From assembly GCF_030586805.1 (NCBI RefSeq), contig NZ_JAOSIM010000001.1, forward strand, positions 82,187 through 146,186: a stretch of 64,000 nt of DNA, given 5' to 3'. The translations under genes were made by a program, and so were the position numbers. This stretch comes from Candidatus Phytoplasma fabacearum. Lineage in GTDB: Bacteria; Bacillota_I; Bacilli_A; Acholeplasmatales; Acholeplasmataceae. Positions 20,013-28,989 of the stretch are shown here, one piece after another; the stretch's first letter is position 1; every line of letters begins with the position of its first letter. Below the pieces are notes generated by a model. It made no database searches and was not told the origin of the DNA. It worked only from the letters and a program-made list of their open reading frames with translations.

Positions 20013-20530
20013 TATAATTTTTATGCTCCTTTTAGATTATAAAATTTAATTTATTTAGTTAGATGGAATGTTTTCGATATTATCGCTAAATATTTAATGA
20101 AATTGGTTTTTTAATTTTTAAAATTCTATAAAAAAAAATGATGTTTGTCAAATTTTAAATAAATTAAATAAAATATTTTATTCCATAAAATTAAAAATTT
20201 TGATAAAATTCTTGTAGTATTATTAAAGTATAATGATTTCTTTATTTAACTTTTAAATATTGGATCGATAGATGTTTGTATATAATATATATTTTATGGA
20301 ATTTTTTATATTTATTATTGTTAGTGGTTAGTTCAATTTTTTTATTTTTGAATATTTTAGATATTACAATATTACAATATTAATATTTAATTTGATATTA
20401 TGATTGTAAAATAGATATTTATTTAGAATTTTAACTAATGATGAACGAATAACTTAATTTATTAAATGAATGTTAGATTAATATAAATTTCTTAAAATAA
20501 TTTATATAAAAGAAAATAGGTATTGCAATT
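20013..20530. other. Divergent intergenic region
   Basis: About 520 bases between the ABC operon (minus) and the membrane protein at 20531 (plus). It holds the minus-strand promoter at 20123-20151 and short AT-rich tandem motifs (ATTACAATATTACAATATT near 20364). No gene is seen. Confidence 0.5.
20123..20151 (-). promoter_or_regulatory. Sigma-70-type promoter of the amino-acid ABC operon
   Basis: On the minus strand TTGACA (20151-20146) and TAGAAT (20128-20123) are 17 bases apart, about 110 bases before the ATPase start. Confidence 0.6.
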
Positions 20531-21139
20531 ATGAATAAAAAAAAACAAATAATTAGGAGAAAAAAAATTTTTTTATTATCGATTTTGGTAACTTCTATTT
20601 TATTTTTTTTCGTGTTCTTTTGTATGGGAAAAATTTTAGGTCATATCGAACAACAACATGAAGAAGTTGTTTTGGACGTTAGTCAAGCTTTAGAAAGTAA
20701 TTTAGAATCAGGGCAAAAAGATTTAATTTCAAATGTTAAAAATTATGCAGAAAACTCTTGTAATGACGTTTCAGAAAAAATTAAAAGTCAAGTAGATGTA
20801 ATAAGTGAATATTTCAAAGAATCTTTAGATGATATTAAAGAAAATGTTCAAATTCGTTTATATAAATGTATTGATGAGTTGGAGCAGCATACAAAAGAAC
20901 ATATTAGTCAAACTTTTAATCAAATTTTAGAGCCTCAAATTGAACAAAATTTAAGTGATCTAAAATCTGGAGTTTTAAATATTTGTTCTAATTGGTTATC
21001 TAATATTTTTAAATTCAATAGTAAATGGGATTTTTTAAAATTTTTGTCTTCGTTTTTCTTTACTAAATCGAATACGTCAGTAAATAATAATAATTTAAAT
21101 AACGATAATGATTTATGTCAAAATATAGAAATAAAATAA
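20531..21139 (+). CDS. Membrane-anchored or secreted helical protein, unknown
   Basis: I do not recognise this 202-residue protein. It starts with a strongly basic stretch and one hydrophobic segment (about residues 13-35), which could be a signal peptide or an anchor. The rest is predicted helical, with acidic, heptad-like spacing at about 40-150 and an Asn/Asp-rich tail. AAATAGG precedes the ATG only weakly. With the genes at 21885, 22866 and 27320 it forms a group of exported or surface-facing proteins, the type phytoplasmas use at the host interface; that role is inferred. Confidence 0.65.
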   Translation: MNKKKQIIRRKKIFLLSILVTSILFFFVFFCMGKILGHIEQQHEEVVLDVSQALESNLESGQKDLISNVKNYAENSCNDVSEKIKSQVDVISEYFKESLDDIKENVQIRLYKCIDELEQHTKEHISQTFNQILEPQIEQNLSDLKSGVLNICSNWLSNIFKFNSKWDFLKFLSSFFFTKSNTSVNNNNLNNDNDLCQNIEIK

Positions 21140-21880
21140 TTAGCTAAATTTAATTATTATTAATATTATTATTCTAAGTTGGCTAATTATAATTATTATT
21201 GGTTTTATTAACACTGAAATTAAAGTTAAACTTTTAAAATAATTTTTTTAAATTCAAATAAGTAAATTTTTATTAATTTTAAAAAAACTTTCGATATTAT
21301 TATGGATCTGTATAATTTTAAATTTGAATTCTTTTTGATTTTTTATTATTCATTTTATAATAGATATTGCTAATTTATTATTTTTTTTATTGATATATTT
21401 TGGTTTGCGAGATATTTTTTAAATATAAATTCGTTTTTTAATTTATTTATTTTTTATGAGATTTTAGCAATTTTATTAATTTATTGGCTTATTTTGTTTT
21501 CATAATTTTGAATTAAATAAATATTTTTATTTTATTATCTATCTATTTTTTTAAAATTCGTTTATAATATTAAATGTAGTAGTTATCTAATTAAAAATTT
21601 AGTTTTAAAAAGCTATGATTACTACAAAAATTAAACACTTATTTGGATAAAAAAGAGTGTATTGTTTTTTTGTTTATTAATTTTAATTTTTAATTAAATT
21701 TAATAAATATTTGATTTTGAAAATTTGAATTTGAACGTTGAAAAAATTATATTTTATTAATTAAGCATTGATTAAGCATTGATAAATTTAATTATTTAGT
21801 TTTTGTTAAAAAAACAAAATATTGAATTATTAAAATTTTATAATTTTAAATTAATTTAATTATTAAAGAAGGAAAGTAAT
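21140..21880. other. Long intergenic region, no gene seen
   Basis: About 740 bases, extremely A+T-rich with no convincing ORF. A short tandem duplication (TTAAGCATTGA twice) is at about 21762-21785, and ACACT...AGTGT with a T-run near 21632-21675 may be a weak terminator. The end carries the strong ribosome binding site of the next gene. Confidence 0.45.
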
Positions 21881-21884
21881 AAAT

Positions 21885-22514
21885 ATAAATACTGAACAAA
21901 GAAAAATTATTTCATTAAAAAATGTTAAAAAAATAGCCGTTATTATGTTTTTTTTAATGATTATAGGTTTATTAACATTTATTTTTTTAAAACCAATAAA
22001 TACATCATTTATGTTTACTGATTCTAAAGAAAATTTGACATCAGGAAATATTTCTTCTGAAGAAGTCCCTCGAATTGATACAGATAATGAAAATTTAATA
22101 AATTTAGAAGAAAAAAATAATCATGATGATCTTGATTATGCTTCTTTAAAGGATTATAATAGTGAGATTTTAGCGGACTTAAGTAATTCTGAAATTAAAG
22201 AAATTATTGGCGAATCCGAAACTCCATCTGAAGTTTTATCTGTAACTCGAACAGATGATAAAAAAGATATAATACAAACTAATGTTATTAAATCTAAATC
22301 TAAAATTCGCTCTTTTTTTAAACCATTTCGTAATATTAGAACAAATTTAAAAAAATTAAAAAAATTTAACTCTACAAATAATCTTGTAAATCATAATTTT
22401 GATTTTGAACCAGATTATGCTACTATTACAAAAAATAAAAATTTAGAAAAAATGAAAAATTTGTCTGCTATTAACTTTCATAAAGTAATTGAAACTCCAG
22501 AAGCTATTTGTTAA
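21885..22514 (+). CDS. Exported or membrane-anchored acidic protein, unusual start
   Basis: I do not recognise this protein. The first ATG is at 21945, but it would begin inside the hydrophobic segment. The frame stays open upstream and gives a basic n-region (NTEQRKIISLKNVKKIAV) before the hydrophobic stretch, and a strong GAAGGAAAG lies at about 21868-21876. No ATG, GTG or TTG is present between that site and the n-region; in-frame ATA codons are at 21879 and 21885. So either a rare ATA start is used or the start codon was mutated. After the signal region the chain is acidic, then basic (KSKSKIRSFFKPFRNIR). A terminator follows. Confidence 0.55.
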   Translation: MNTEQRKIISLKNVKKIAVIMFFLMIIGLLTFIFLKPINTSFMFTDSKENLTSGNISSEEVPRIDTDNENLINLEEKNNHDDLDYASLKDYNSEILADLSNSEIKEIIGESETPSEVLSVTRTDDKKDIIQTNVIKSKSKIRSFFKPFRNIRTNLKKLKKFNSTNNLVNHNFDFEPDYATITKNKNLEKMKNLSAINFHKVIETPEAIC

Positions 22515-22865
22515 TAAATTATTGATTTTACAAAATTTTTAAATAAAAGTTAATATTAATTTTAAGGATTGGAGGGCATTCTAAAAAAATAATTTCTTGT
22601 TTGGAAATTTTTGAATAAAATACCTTTAAATTATATTAAATCTTATTAATTGAAATAATTAATATTTTAAATTGCATTTATAAATTATATTCGAGTGGTA
22701 AAAAAGATCTTGAAAATAGGTCTTTTTTATTTATTTTGTCTTTTTATTTTTTATAAATTTTTGATTTTTAAGTATAAAATTGTTAAATTTTTTTCTTAAT
22801 ATTTATTAATTTAATTTGGCTATATTCATTAGAAAGATATTGGTCGAAGTAAGGTTTCCTTTGCT
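22515..22865. other. Intergenic region upstream of the AAA+ gene
   Basis: About 350 bases without a gene. It contains the terminator at 22700-22729 and, further down, AT-rich DNA that must hold the promoter of the AAA+ gene; I could not pick a convincing one. Confidence 0.5.
22700..22729 (+). terminator. Rho-independent terminator
   Basis: AAAAAAGA (22700-22707) pairs with TCTTTTTT (22721-22728), with extra pairing inside the loop, ending in a T-run. It separates the gene at 21885 from the AAA+ gene. Confidence 0.65.
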
Positions 22866-25800
22866 ATGAAAATTAAAAAAAATTATTTATTTTTTTTTAT
22901 TTTTTTTTGTTTTTTTAAAGTTTTAATTTTTTTATTTTTTTATAAAATGATAATTAAAGATAAAAATATTAATCTAGTTAATGTTTCTTTATGTAATTCA
23001 AAATTTTTACAAGAACAAGATATTAATTTTGAAAATGAATTGAAAAATATTGATACTGACAAATTTAAGGTTTTATTGAAAATTAAAGAATCTTTTCCTC
23101 AATATTTTCAAGAGTCTAACGAGGATAAAAATAGTTTTTTATTAAATCACATTTTAATATTAATTTTAGGAGAACTGAAAAATCATAATTATCAATGGTT
23201 TAATAAATACAAAGAATCAAATTTAATTTTTAAAGAATATTTATCAATTTTAGAAAAATATGATTTATTTAACGAATTTGGATACAAAATAGAAGAAATA
23301 GTTTTTGATCCGAACAAATATATTTTTATTCTTCCTGGTAATTATAATGAATTTAATAATTATGATAAATATTTGTTTTATAAAGAAAATTCCTTTAAAA
23401 TAGATTCAAAGGGTTTTTTTTGGAGCAATTGGTATCCTAAAAATTTGTTATTTATATCTAAAAGTTATTTAGATATTATTTTAAAACTTAGTACAACAAT
23501 TTGGGAGTTAAAAAATAATCCGATTCAAAAATCATTTATAGAAGAAGAATTAAATATATTTCTTAAAAAACATCTTTTATTGTCTAAAGCTGATACAGAT
23601 GTTCATTACATGAAAAATAAAATAAAAAAATTAAAAAATTCTTTGAATAGCGAAAATAAAATAATTTATAATTTAACTATAAAAATCCAAGAGAAAGAAA
23701 GACAATATCGTCAACAAATGAATTTATCTGAAGAAGAACGTCAACAGTTAAAAGAAGATATTGATACACTTAGAAATCAATTAAGTAATAGCCAAGATCA
23801 AATTGAAGGCCAGAAAAAGACTTTAGATAAAGCGCAACAAGATTTACAAAAAACTTCTTATGAATTGACTAATATTCGAGAAGAATTAAAGAAAGATCTT
23901 CAACTCAATAAAGGCGCTGTTGATCAACTTACATCAGAATTAAATGTTTTAACTGATAAACACACTGCATTAAATCATGATTTGGATGAAATGAAACAAG
24001 ATAATCAAATTTTAAAAGATCACAACAAACAATTAGAAAGTCAATTAATAGATTTAAAAACAGAAGTTAGTTCGTTACAAAATCGTATTACCGAACAACG
24101 CGGAATGATTGATTCAATAAGTGATCTTGTATCTGAAACTCGTAAGCAACAAAAAGAGTTAGACGAAAATATTGATTCTTTAACTATAAAAATCCAAGAG
24201 AAAGAAAGACAATATCGTCAACAAATGAATTTATCTGAAGAAGAACGTCAACAGTTAAAAGAAGATATTGATACACTTAGAAATCAATTAAGTAATAGCC
24301 AAGATCAAATTGAAGGCCAGAAAAAGACTTTAGATAAAGCGCAACAAGATTTACAAAAAACTTCTTATGAATTGACTAATATTCGAGAAGAATTAAAGAA
24401 AGATCTTCAACTCAATAAAGGCGCTGTTGATCAACTTACATCAGAATTAAATGTTTTAACTGATAAACACACTGCATTAAATCATGATTTGGATGAAATG
24501 ACAAAAAATAATAATTTTTTAATTGATTTTACTGATAGATTTTTTTATAGTTTGAAGTCGATTACATCTTCGTTTCTAAAACAATTAGATAAACAAAAAT
24601 CTGAAAACATTAAAAATAATTTTTTAAATGTGTCTGCCCAAAAATTTGCTAAAGATACTTCTCAAATGCCTTTATTCGGGGAATTAATTGGCATGAAAAA
24701 AGAAAAAGATCAATTACAAGATTATTTAAATTATCTCCGGGATACTAATAAATATTCGAGTATGGGTATGAAAAAATTTCCTAAAGGTATTATATTATAT
24801 GGCCCCCCAGGTACAGGTAAAACTCATTTAGCTGAAGCATTTGCTCGAGAGTCAGGATTATCCGTGTTTTCTTTATCATCTTCAGATTTTTCGAAAACTT
24901 ATGTAGGGGAAGCTCCAAGATTAATAGAAAATCTTTTTATAGAAGCTCGTAAAAAATTTCCTAGCATTATTTTAATAGATGAATGCGAAAGTGTTTTTCG
25001 TTCTCGTTCTAGTAATTCTTTGACTAATGATCATGGCAATGTTATAGCTGCTTTTTTATCTTATTTAGAAGGTGTTCATGAAGATAAAGAGAAACCTGTA
25101 TTTATTGTTGCTATGACCAATATATTAGAAGAAATAGATTCAGCTATTTTGAGTCGTTTTGATAAACGTATTAAAGTGGATTTATGGGATTTTTCTTCTA
25201 TTCAAGAATTTTTAAAATTAAAAGCTATAAATTATAAATTAGATTTAATGGCTTATGATTATTTGATAAATTATATTCCTAACATTATATTCAAATTCAA
25301 TTATGACGAATTAAAAACTCCTCGTGGTTTAATTAGTTTATTAAATCAAGCTGTTACTATATCTCAAAGATCAAATCATCAACATTCTTATGTAACATTA
25401 ATTGATTTACAATTATCTTTAGATTTAAAATTAGGTCTTAATAAGGTTAATTGGGAAAATCACCAACATAAAGCTAATTCTTGGCAAGATTTAGTTTTTA
25501 TTAAAGAATATAATGGCATTTCTATAAAACAACTTTTTGAAGATAATGATTTTGAAAAATTAGAATTAGAATATTATAAATTAATTAAAAATAATATTCA
25601 AAAGAATAAAAAACCTGTTTATATTTCTTTCAAAAAAGATGGCAGTTATTTTTATGATATTGATTTAAATGATAATATGTGGCCTTCTAGTTTATTAGGT
25701 TTTTATTTAGATGTTCAAGAAGATGTTATAACCGATAATTTGGATAATTTAAAAATTTCAAATCCAGAAGATATTTTAAGGTTATATATTCAAAAATATA

Positions 25801-26960
25801 ATTATAAAGTTAATCGGATATATTTTGTTTGGGATTTATTTAAACAAAAAGAAATTGACTTTTTATTATTGAACAAATGGGAAATTTTTGTTCAAAAATA
25901 TCCTTTTTTAAAAACAAAATATCATATTATGAGAGATGAAGTGAATCCTCGAATTAATTCTTTAAATGATTTAGAATTAAATGAATTATTGAATGATTGG
26001 ATAAAACAATTTAAAAATAAATGGATTCAATTAATACTTCCTAAAATGAAATTATCTGAAAAAACTATTTATGATTTGTTTAATTTAAATATTGTTAATT
26101 TGATTGAAGAAGAAATTAACTTTTTTTGGCAAGAACATAATCTTTCTGAAGAAAATTGTTTAGAAAAGATTATTATGCGTTTGAATGAAAATTTTTATAA
26201 TTTGTTTAAAGATTTTATTCGTACTAAAACTAGCGAAATAATTAATAATATAAATTTAAATAAAAAAATATTTTCTTCATTTCAAATTGAACACATTAAA
26301 GAATATTTAAAAAAAACAACTATTCAAGAATTTGAAAAGGATTTTGATTTATTTTCTCAAAAAAATATTTCATCTGAAGAAATTTTAATAAAAATATTTA
26401 TTAATCAAGAAAAATATTTTAATCAACAAGATAGTTTATATTATAAACTTTGGCAAGAACAAATATATAAATATTTAGATATTTCTTTGCCTATTTTTGA
26501 ACAATTAAAATTAAAACAATATTTAATTCAGCACTTAATTAAAACTTATTTTCAACAAGATTTAGAATTAAGTAATATTATTGAACAATTAAATGAAAAA
26601 ATTGATCTTTATCAGCAACAGTTTGAACAAAAATTAGAAAAAAAAATTAATAAAATTGTAAATAAATATTTTTTATCTAATTATTTTCAAGATTATCCTG
26701 ATTTTGAAACTCTTAATTTTATTAATAAAAGAGCTAATATATGGATTAATCATAATTTAAAATCAGACAAAACAATTAAATCAGAACAAGAAATTGAAAA
26801 TATAGTTTTTAATTTTTTACAACAATATGCAAAAGATATAATTAATAATAAGCAAAAAAATAATTTTTTTGTAGAAAATAATTTTGTGAAAATTATTATT
26901 TTTATTTTTTTGTTATTTTGTGTTTTTTATTTGTTACGTTCCAATAATTTGAAAAAATAA
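22866..26960 (+). CDS. Large membrane-anchored AAA+ ATPase with duplicated coiled coil
   Basis: The 1364-residue protein has a hydrophobic N-terminal segment (about residues 7-28), a region of unknown fold, a long coiled coil (about 245-560), one AAA+ domain and a helical C-terminal half ending in a membrane segment (about 1338-1357). Walker A GPPGTGKT is at about 646-653, Walker B IILIDECE at about 701-708 and a sensor region VAMTN...SRFDKRI follows. No HExxH protease motif is seen, so it is not FtsH itself. The coiled coil carries two identical copies of about 107 residues. AAA+ ATPases with membrane segments are an expanded, virulence-associated group in phytoplasmas. Role here is unknown. 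Confidence 0.85.
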   Translation: MKIKKNYLFFFIFFCFFKVLIFLFFYKMIIKDKNINLVNVSLCNSKFLQEQDINFENELKNIDTDKFKVLLKIKESFPQYFQESNEDKNSFLLNHILILILGELKNHNYQWFNKYKESNLIFKEYLSILEKYDLFNEFGYKIEEIVFDPNKYIFILPGNYNEFNNYDKYLFYKENSFKIDSKGFFWSNWYPKNLLFISKSYLDIILKLSTTIWELKNNPIQKSFIEEELNIFLKKHLLLSKADTDVHYMKNKIKKLKNSLNSENKIIYNLTIKIQEKERQYRQQMNLSEEERQQLKEDIDTLRNQLSNSQDQIEGQKKTLDKAQQDLQKTSYELTNIREELKKDLQLNKGAVDQLTSELNVLTDKHTALNHDLDEMKQDNQILKDHNKQLESQLIDLKTEVSSLQNRITEQRGMIDSISDLVSETRKQQKELDENIDSLTIKIQEKERQYRQQMNLSEEERQQLKEDIDTLRNQLSNSQDQIEGQKKTLDKAQQDLQKTSYELTNIREELKKDLQLNKGAVDQLTSELNVLTDKHTALNHDLDEMTKNNNFLIDFTDRFFYSLKSITSSFLKQLDKQKSENIKNNFLNVSAQKFAKDTSQMPLFGELIGMKKEKDQLQDYLNYLRDTNKYSSMGMKKFPKGIILYGPPGTGKTHLAEAFARESGLSVFSLSSSDFSKTYVGEAPRLIENLFIEARKKFPSIILIDECESVFRSRSSNSLTNDHGNVIAAFLSYLEGVHEDKEKPVFIVAMTNILEEIDSAILSRFDKRIKVDLWDFSSIQEFLKLKAINYKLDLMAYDYLINYIPNIIFKFNYDELKTPRGLISLLNQAVTISQRSNHQHSYVTLIDLQLSLDLKLGLNKVNWENHQHKANSWQDLVFIKEYNGISIKQLFEDNDFEKLELEYYKLIKNNIQKNKKPVYISFKKDGSYFYDIDLNDNMWPSSLLGFYLDVQEDVITDNLDNLKISNPEDILRLYIQKYNYKVNRIYFVWDLFKQKEIDFLLLNKWEIFVQKYPFLKTKYHIMRDEVNPRINSLNDLELNELLNDWIKQFKNKWIQLILPKMKLSEKTIYDLFNLNIVNLIEEEINFFWQEHNLSEENCLEKIIMRLNENFYNLFKDFIRTKTSEIINNINLNKKIFSSFQIEHIKEYLKKTTIQEFEKDFDLFSQKNISSEEILIKIFINQEKYFNQQDSLYYKLWQEQIYKYLDISLPIFEQLKLKQYLIQHLIKTYFQQDLELSNIIEQLNEKIDLYQQQFEQKLEKKINKIVNKYFLSNYFQDYPDFETLNFINKRANIWINHNLKSDKTIKSEQEIENIVFNFLQQYAKDIINNKQKNNFFVENNFVKIIIFIFLLFCVFYLLRSNNLKK
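23672..23994 (+). repeat. Internal direct repeat, copy 1 (coiled-coil coding)
   Basis: This 323-base stretch is repeated, identically as far as I can read, 507 bases downstream in the same reading frame. It encodes residues of about 270-376 of the AAA+ protein, starting LTIKIQEKERQYRQQ. Confidence 0.9.
24179..24501 (+). repeat. Internal direct repeat, copy 2 (coiled-coil coding)
   Basis: This is the second copy of the 323-base unit, residues of about 439-545. The spacer between the copies (184 bases) encodes unrelated coiled coil. Identity at silent sites means the duplication is recent or is kept uniform by recombination. Confidence 0.9.
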
Positions 26961-27056
26961 AATTAATATCCATCAATTTTAATTTTCCGTTTTAGAATGG
27001 AAAATTATCTTTGATAAATAAAAAAATAATATTTTTTTTATTTATTGATTTATATT

Positions 27057-27065
27057 TGTTATAAT
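27057..27065 (+). promoter_or_regulatory. Extended -10 promoter of tRNA-Ser
   Basis: TGTTATAAT is a perfect extended -10 element 58 bases before the mature tRNA-Ser end. No clear -35 box is needed with this element. Confidence 0.55.
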
Positions 27066-27122
27066 TTACGTCGTATTATTTTTTTAAAATAAAATTTATA
27101 AAAATAATAATAAATTTTCATT

Positions 27123-27214
27123 GGAGCAGTACTCAAGTGGCTATAAGAGGCATCTCTGCTAAGGATGTAGTTCGAGAAATTGATGCAAGGGTTCGAATCC
27201 CTTCTGCTCCGCCA
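27123..27214 (+). tRNA. tRNA-Ser(GCT)
   Basis: A class II tRNA with long variable arm. The acceptor stem GGAGCAG pairs with CTGCTCC, the anticodon GCT is at 27158-27160, the T-loop is GTTCGAATC and CCA is encoded. It decodes AGY serine codons. Confidence 0.95.
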
Positions 27215-27263
27215 TTTTTATTTTTTAAATAATTGAATAAAAAAAATTAAATATAAAAAAAAT

Positions 27264-27307
27264 AAAAACACTCTTTAAAATAATTAAAAATTAAAGAGTG
27301 TTTTTTT
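27264..27307. terminator. Bidirectional rho-independent terminator
   Basis: AAAAACACTCTTTAA pairs with TTAAAGAGTGTTTTT. With A-runs on one side and T-runs on the other it can end both the tRNA-Ser transcript and the convergent gene at 27320-28369. Confidence 0.8.
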
Positions 27308-27319
27308 ATTTTGTAATAT

Positions 27320-28369
27320 TTATAAATTATTTGTATTTGGAGTTTTTTTATTAAATTGATAAATTATAAGTACAAATATTACTGTTATTAAAACGCATAA
27401 TAAATAAAATAATTTTGATGCAAAAGAACTGTTATTATTTGATGAAAATTTGAAATTATCTTCATTGTTACTACTATTATTAGTATCCGAATTATTATCA
27501 GTATCATTATCTAAAACTTTATTGATTTCTTCTTTTAATTCTTGGAAAGTGAGTAATTTTTCATCTAAACTTTCATTTATAATAGTTTGTAATGTTAGTT
27601 TTTGTAAATTTATTTCTTCATTTAATATATTTTGGCTTGTCAATTCTTGTTTTAATATTTGATTTATACTAGATAGTTTTACGCGAACACTATCCATTTT
27701 TGTTGTTAATTGGTCTTTTGATTTTAAAGTATTTATTTTATCCACCATGTCTATTAATAAGTTGTTTATTTTTGTGTAATCATTGTCTAAATCGTTATAT
27801 AATGTTTGGAAATCTTTTAAATTTTCTGTTAATGATTCGATAGTTGTTGGGTTATCTTCTTCATTTATATTTTGGAAGAATGTTATACTATCTTCTAATT
27901 TTTTTAATTTTTCATTGAAATATTTTGTTATTTCATTTTTTATATCTTCAAAGTTTTGTTGTGTATTTGAATCTTCTTGTTTTACTAAACCAATTATTGA
28001 AATTAATTCATTAACTATTTCATTTTTTTTGCTTTCTTCTGAATCAAATAATTGATTTTTTAGATTTTTAAATGCTTGTTGGTTATTGAAAAAATTTTTG
28101 ATATCTTCTTCGATAGTTTTGTATTCTTTTAGTAATTGATTGCATTTTTCTAGTAATGATTGATTTCTTGTTATTACTGGGTTATTACTCATTTGTGTTA
28201 AATATGTTAATATATCTCTGTCTTCTTCTTTTGTATTAGCTTTTAATGAAAATTTTGAATTTAAAGTTATGTAATTAATAGCAAATAATAATATTATAAA
28301 CGCTATTAAAATATTTATTAATTTATTAATATAAAAAAATTTTTTGATATTATTTATTATTTTAGGCAT
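27320..28369 (-). CDS. Coiled-coil protein with N- and C-terminal membrane segments
   Basis: I do not recognise this 349-residue protein. A hydrophobic segment near the N-terminus (about residues 17-35) and another near the C-terminus (about 318-340) flank a long, acidic, predicted coiled coil, followed by an Asn/Asp/Ser-rich linker (about 292-315). This is the same architecture as the AAA+ protein upstream, without the ATPase domain, so a partner or scaffold role is conceivable. GAAAGGAT is just upstream of the ATG on the minus strand. A surface protein at the host interface is another possibility. Confidence 0.7.
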   Translation of the reverse strand: MPKIINNIKKFFYINKLINILIAFIILLFAINYITLNSKFSLKANTKEEDRDILTYLTQMSNNPVITRNQSLLEKCNQLLKEYKTIEEDIKNFFNNQQAFKNLKNQLFDSEESKKNEIVNELISIIGLVKQEDSNTQQNFEDIKNEITKYFNEKLKKLEDSITFFQNINEEDNPTTIESLTENLKDFQTLYNDLDNDYTKINNLLIDMVDKINTLKSKDQLTTKMDSVRVKLSSINQILKQELTSQNILNEEINLQKLTLQTIINESLDEKLLTFQELKEEINKVLDNDTDNNSDTNNSSNNEDNFKFSSNNNSSFASKLFYLLCVLITVIFVLIIYQFNKKTPNTNNL

Positions 28370-28888
28370 ATATAAAATTTATCCTTTCATTCTTAAGATT
28401 AAAAAAGCAAAAACTTAGTATAACTGTTGATTATTTTAATCTTATACAAGATTAATTCTAACATAAAAATTTACAAATATATTTTTGATTTTTTAAAATT
28501 TTTTTTAAAATTAAACTATTTTGAATTATAATTTTTTCAATTTATTTTTTATTCAATATTTTTAAAATTATTAATTTTAATTTCAAAATAAAATGATGAG
28601 TTGGATTAAATAATTATTTTAATATTGACTTTAATAAATAATGTTGTTAGAATAAAAAGCAGTTTAATTAAATTTAATTTTTATATTTTCATTACTTTTT
28701 TGATAAATATTTTTAAAGTAATTTTTATAAGTTTTATTTAAATGTAAAAAAAAAATTTGAAACAAACTTTTTATGATAATTTATTATTTTTTAATTTATA
28801 TTTTACATTAATTTATAATTTAAAAATTTGTTGTTTTAATTTATTTTATATATTTTATATATTATTATAATATTTTACTATTCATTTA
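28370..28888. other. Intergenic region upstream of the tRNA cluster
   Basis: About 520 very A+T-rich bases with no gene. It contains one good promoter facing the tRNA cluster (28625-28653) and the upstream region of the divergent coiled-coil gene. Confidence 0.5.
28625..28653 (+). promoter_or_regulatory. Sigma-70-type promoter facing the tRNA cluster
   Basis: TTGACT (28625-28630) and TAGAAT (28648-28653) are separated by 17 bases. The distance to tRNA-Glu is about 235 bases, so another promoter nearer the tRNA may also exist. Confidence 0.45.
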
Positions 28889-28964
28889 GGCCCGTTGGAG
28901 AAATGGTTAACTCACATGCCTTTCACGCATGCATTCACGGGTTCGAATCCCGTACGGGTCACCA
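28889..28964 (+). tRNA. tRNA-Glu(TTC)
   Basis: Acceptor stem GGCCCGT pairs with ACGGGTC, anticodon stem CATGC/GCATG encloses CTTTCAC with anticodon TTC at 28922-28924, and CCA is encoded. It is intact and uninterrupted, unlike the next two tRNA genes. Confidence 0.95.
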
Positions 28965-28989
28965 TTAAGATTATTTTATTTTAAATATT

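Noticed and set aside
23672..24501. Insertion sequence or mobile unit within the AAA+ gene
   Set aside because: The repeats are direct, in frame, and encode coiled coil; no terminal inverted repeats or transposase.
27450..28055. Two plus-strand ORFs opposite the coiled-coil gene
   Set aside because: Low-complexity reverse complement of the coiled-coil coding sequence; no start signals.
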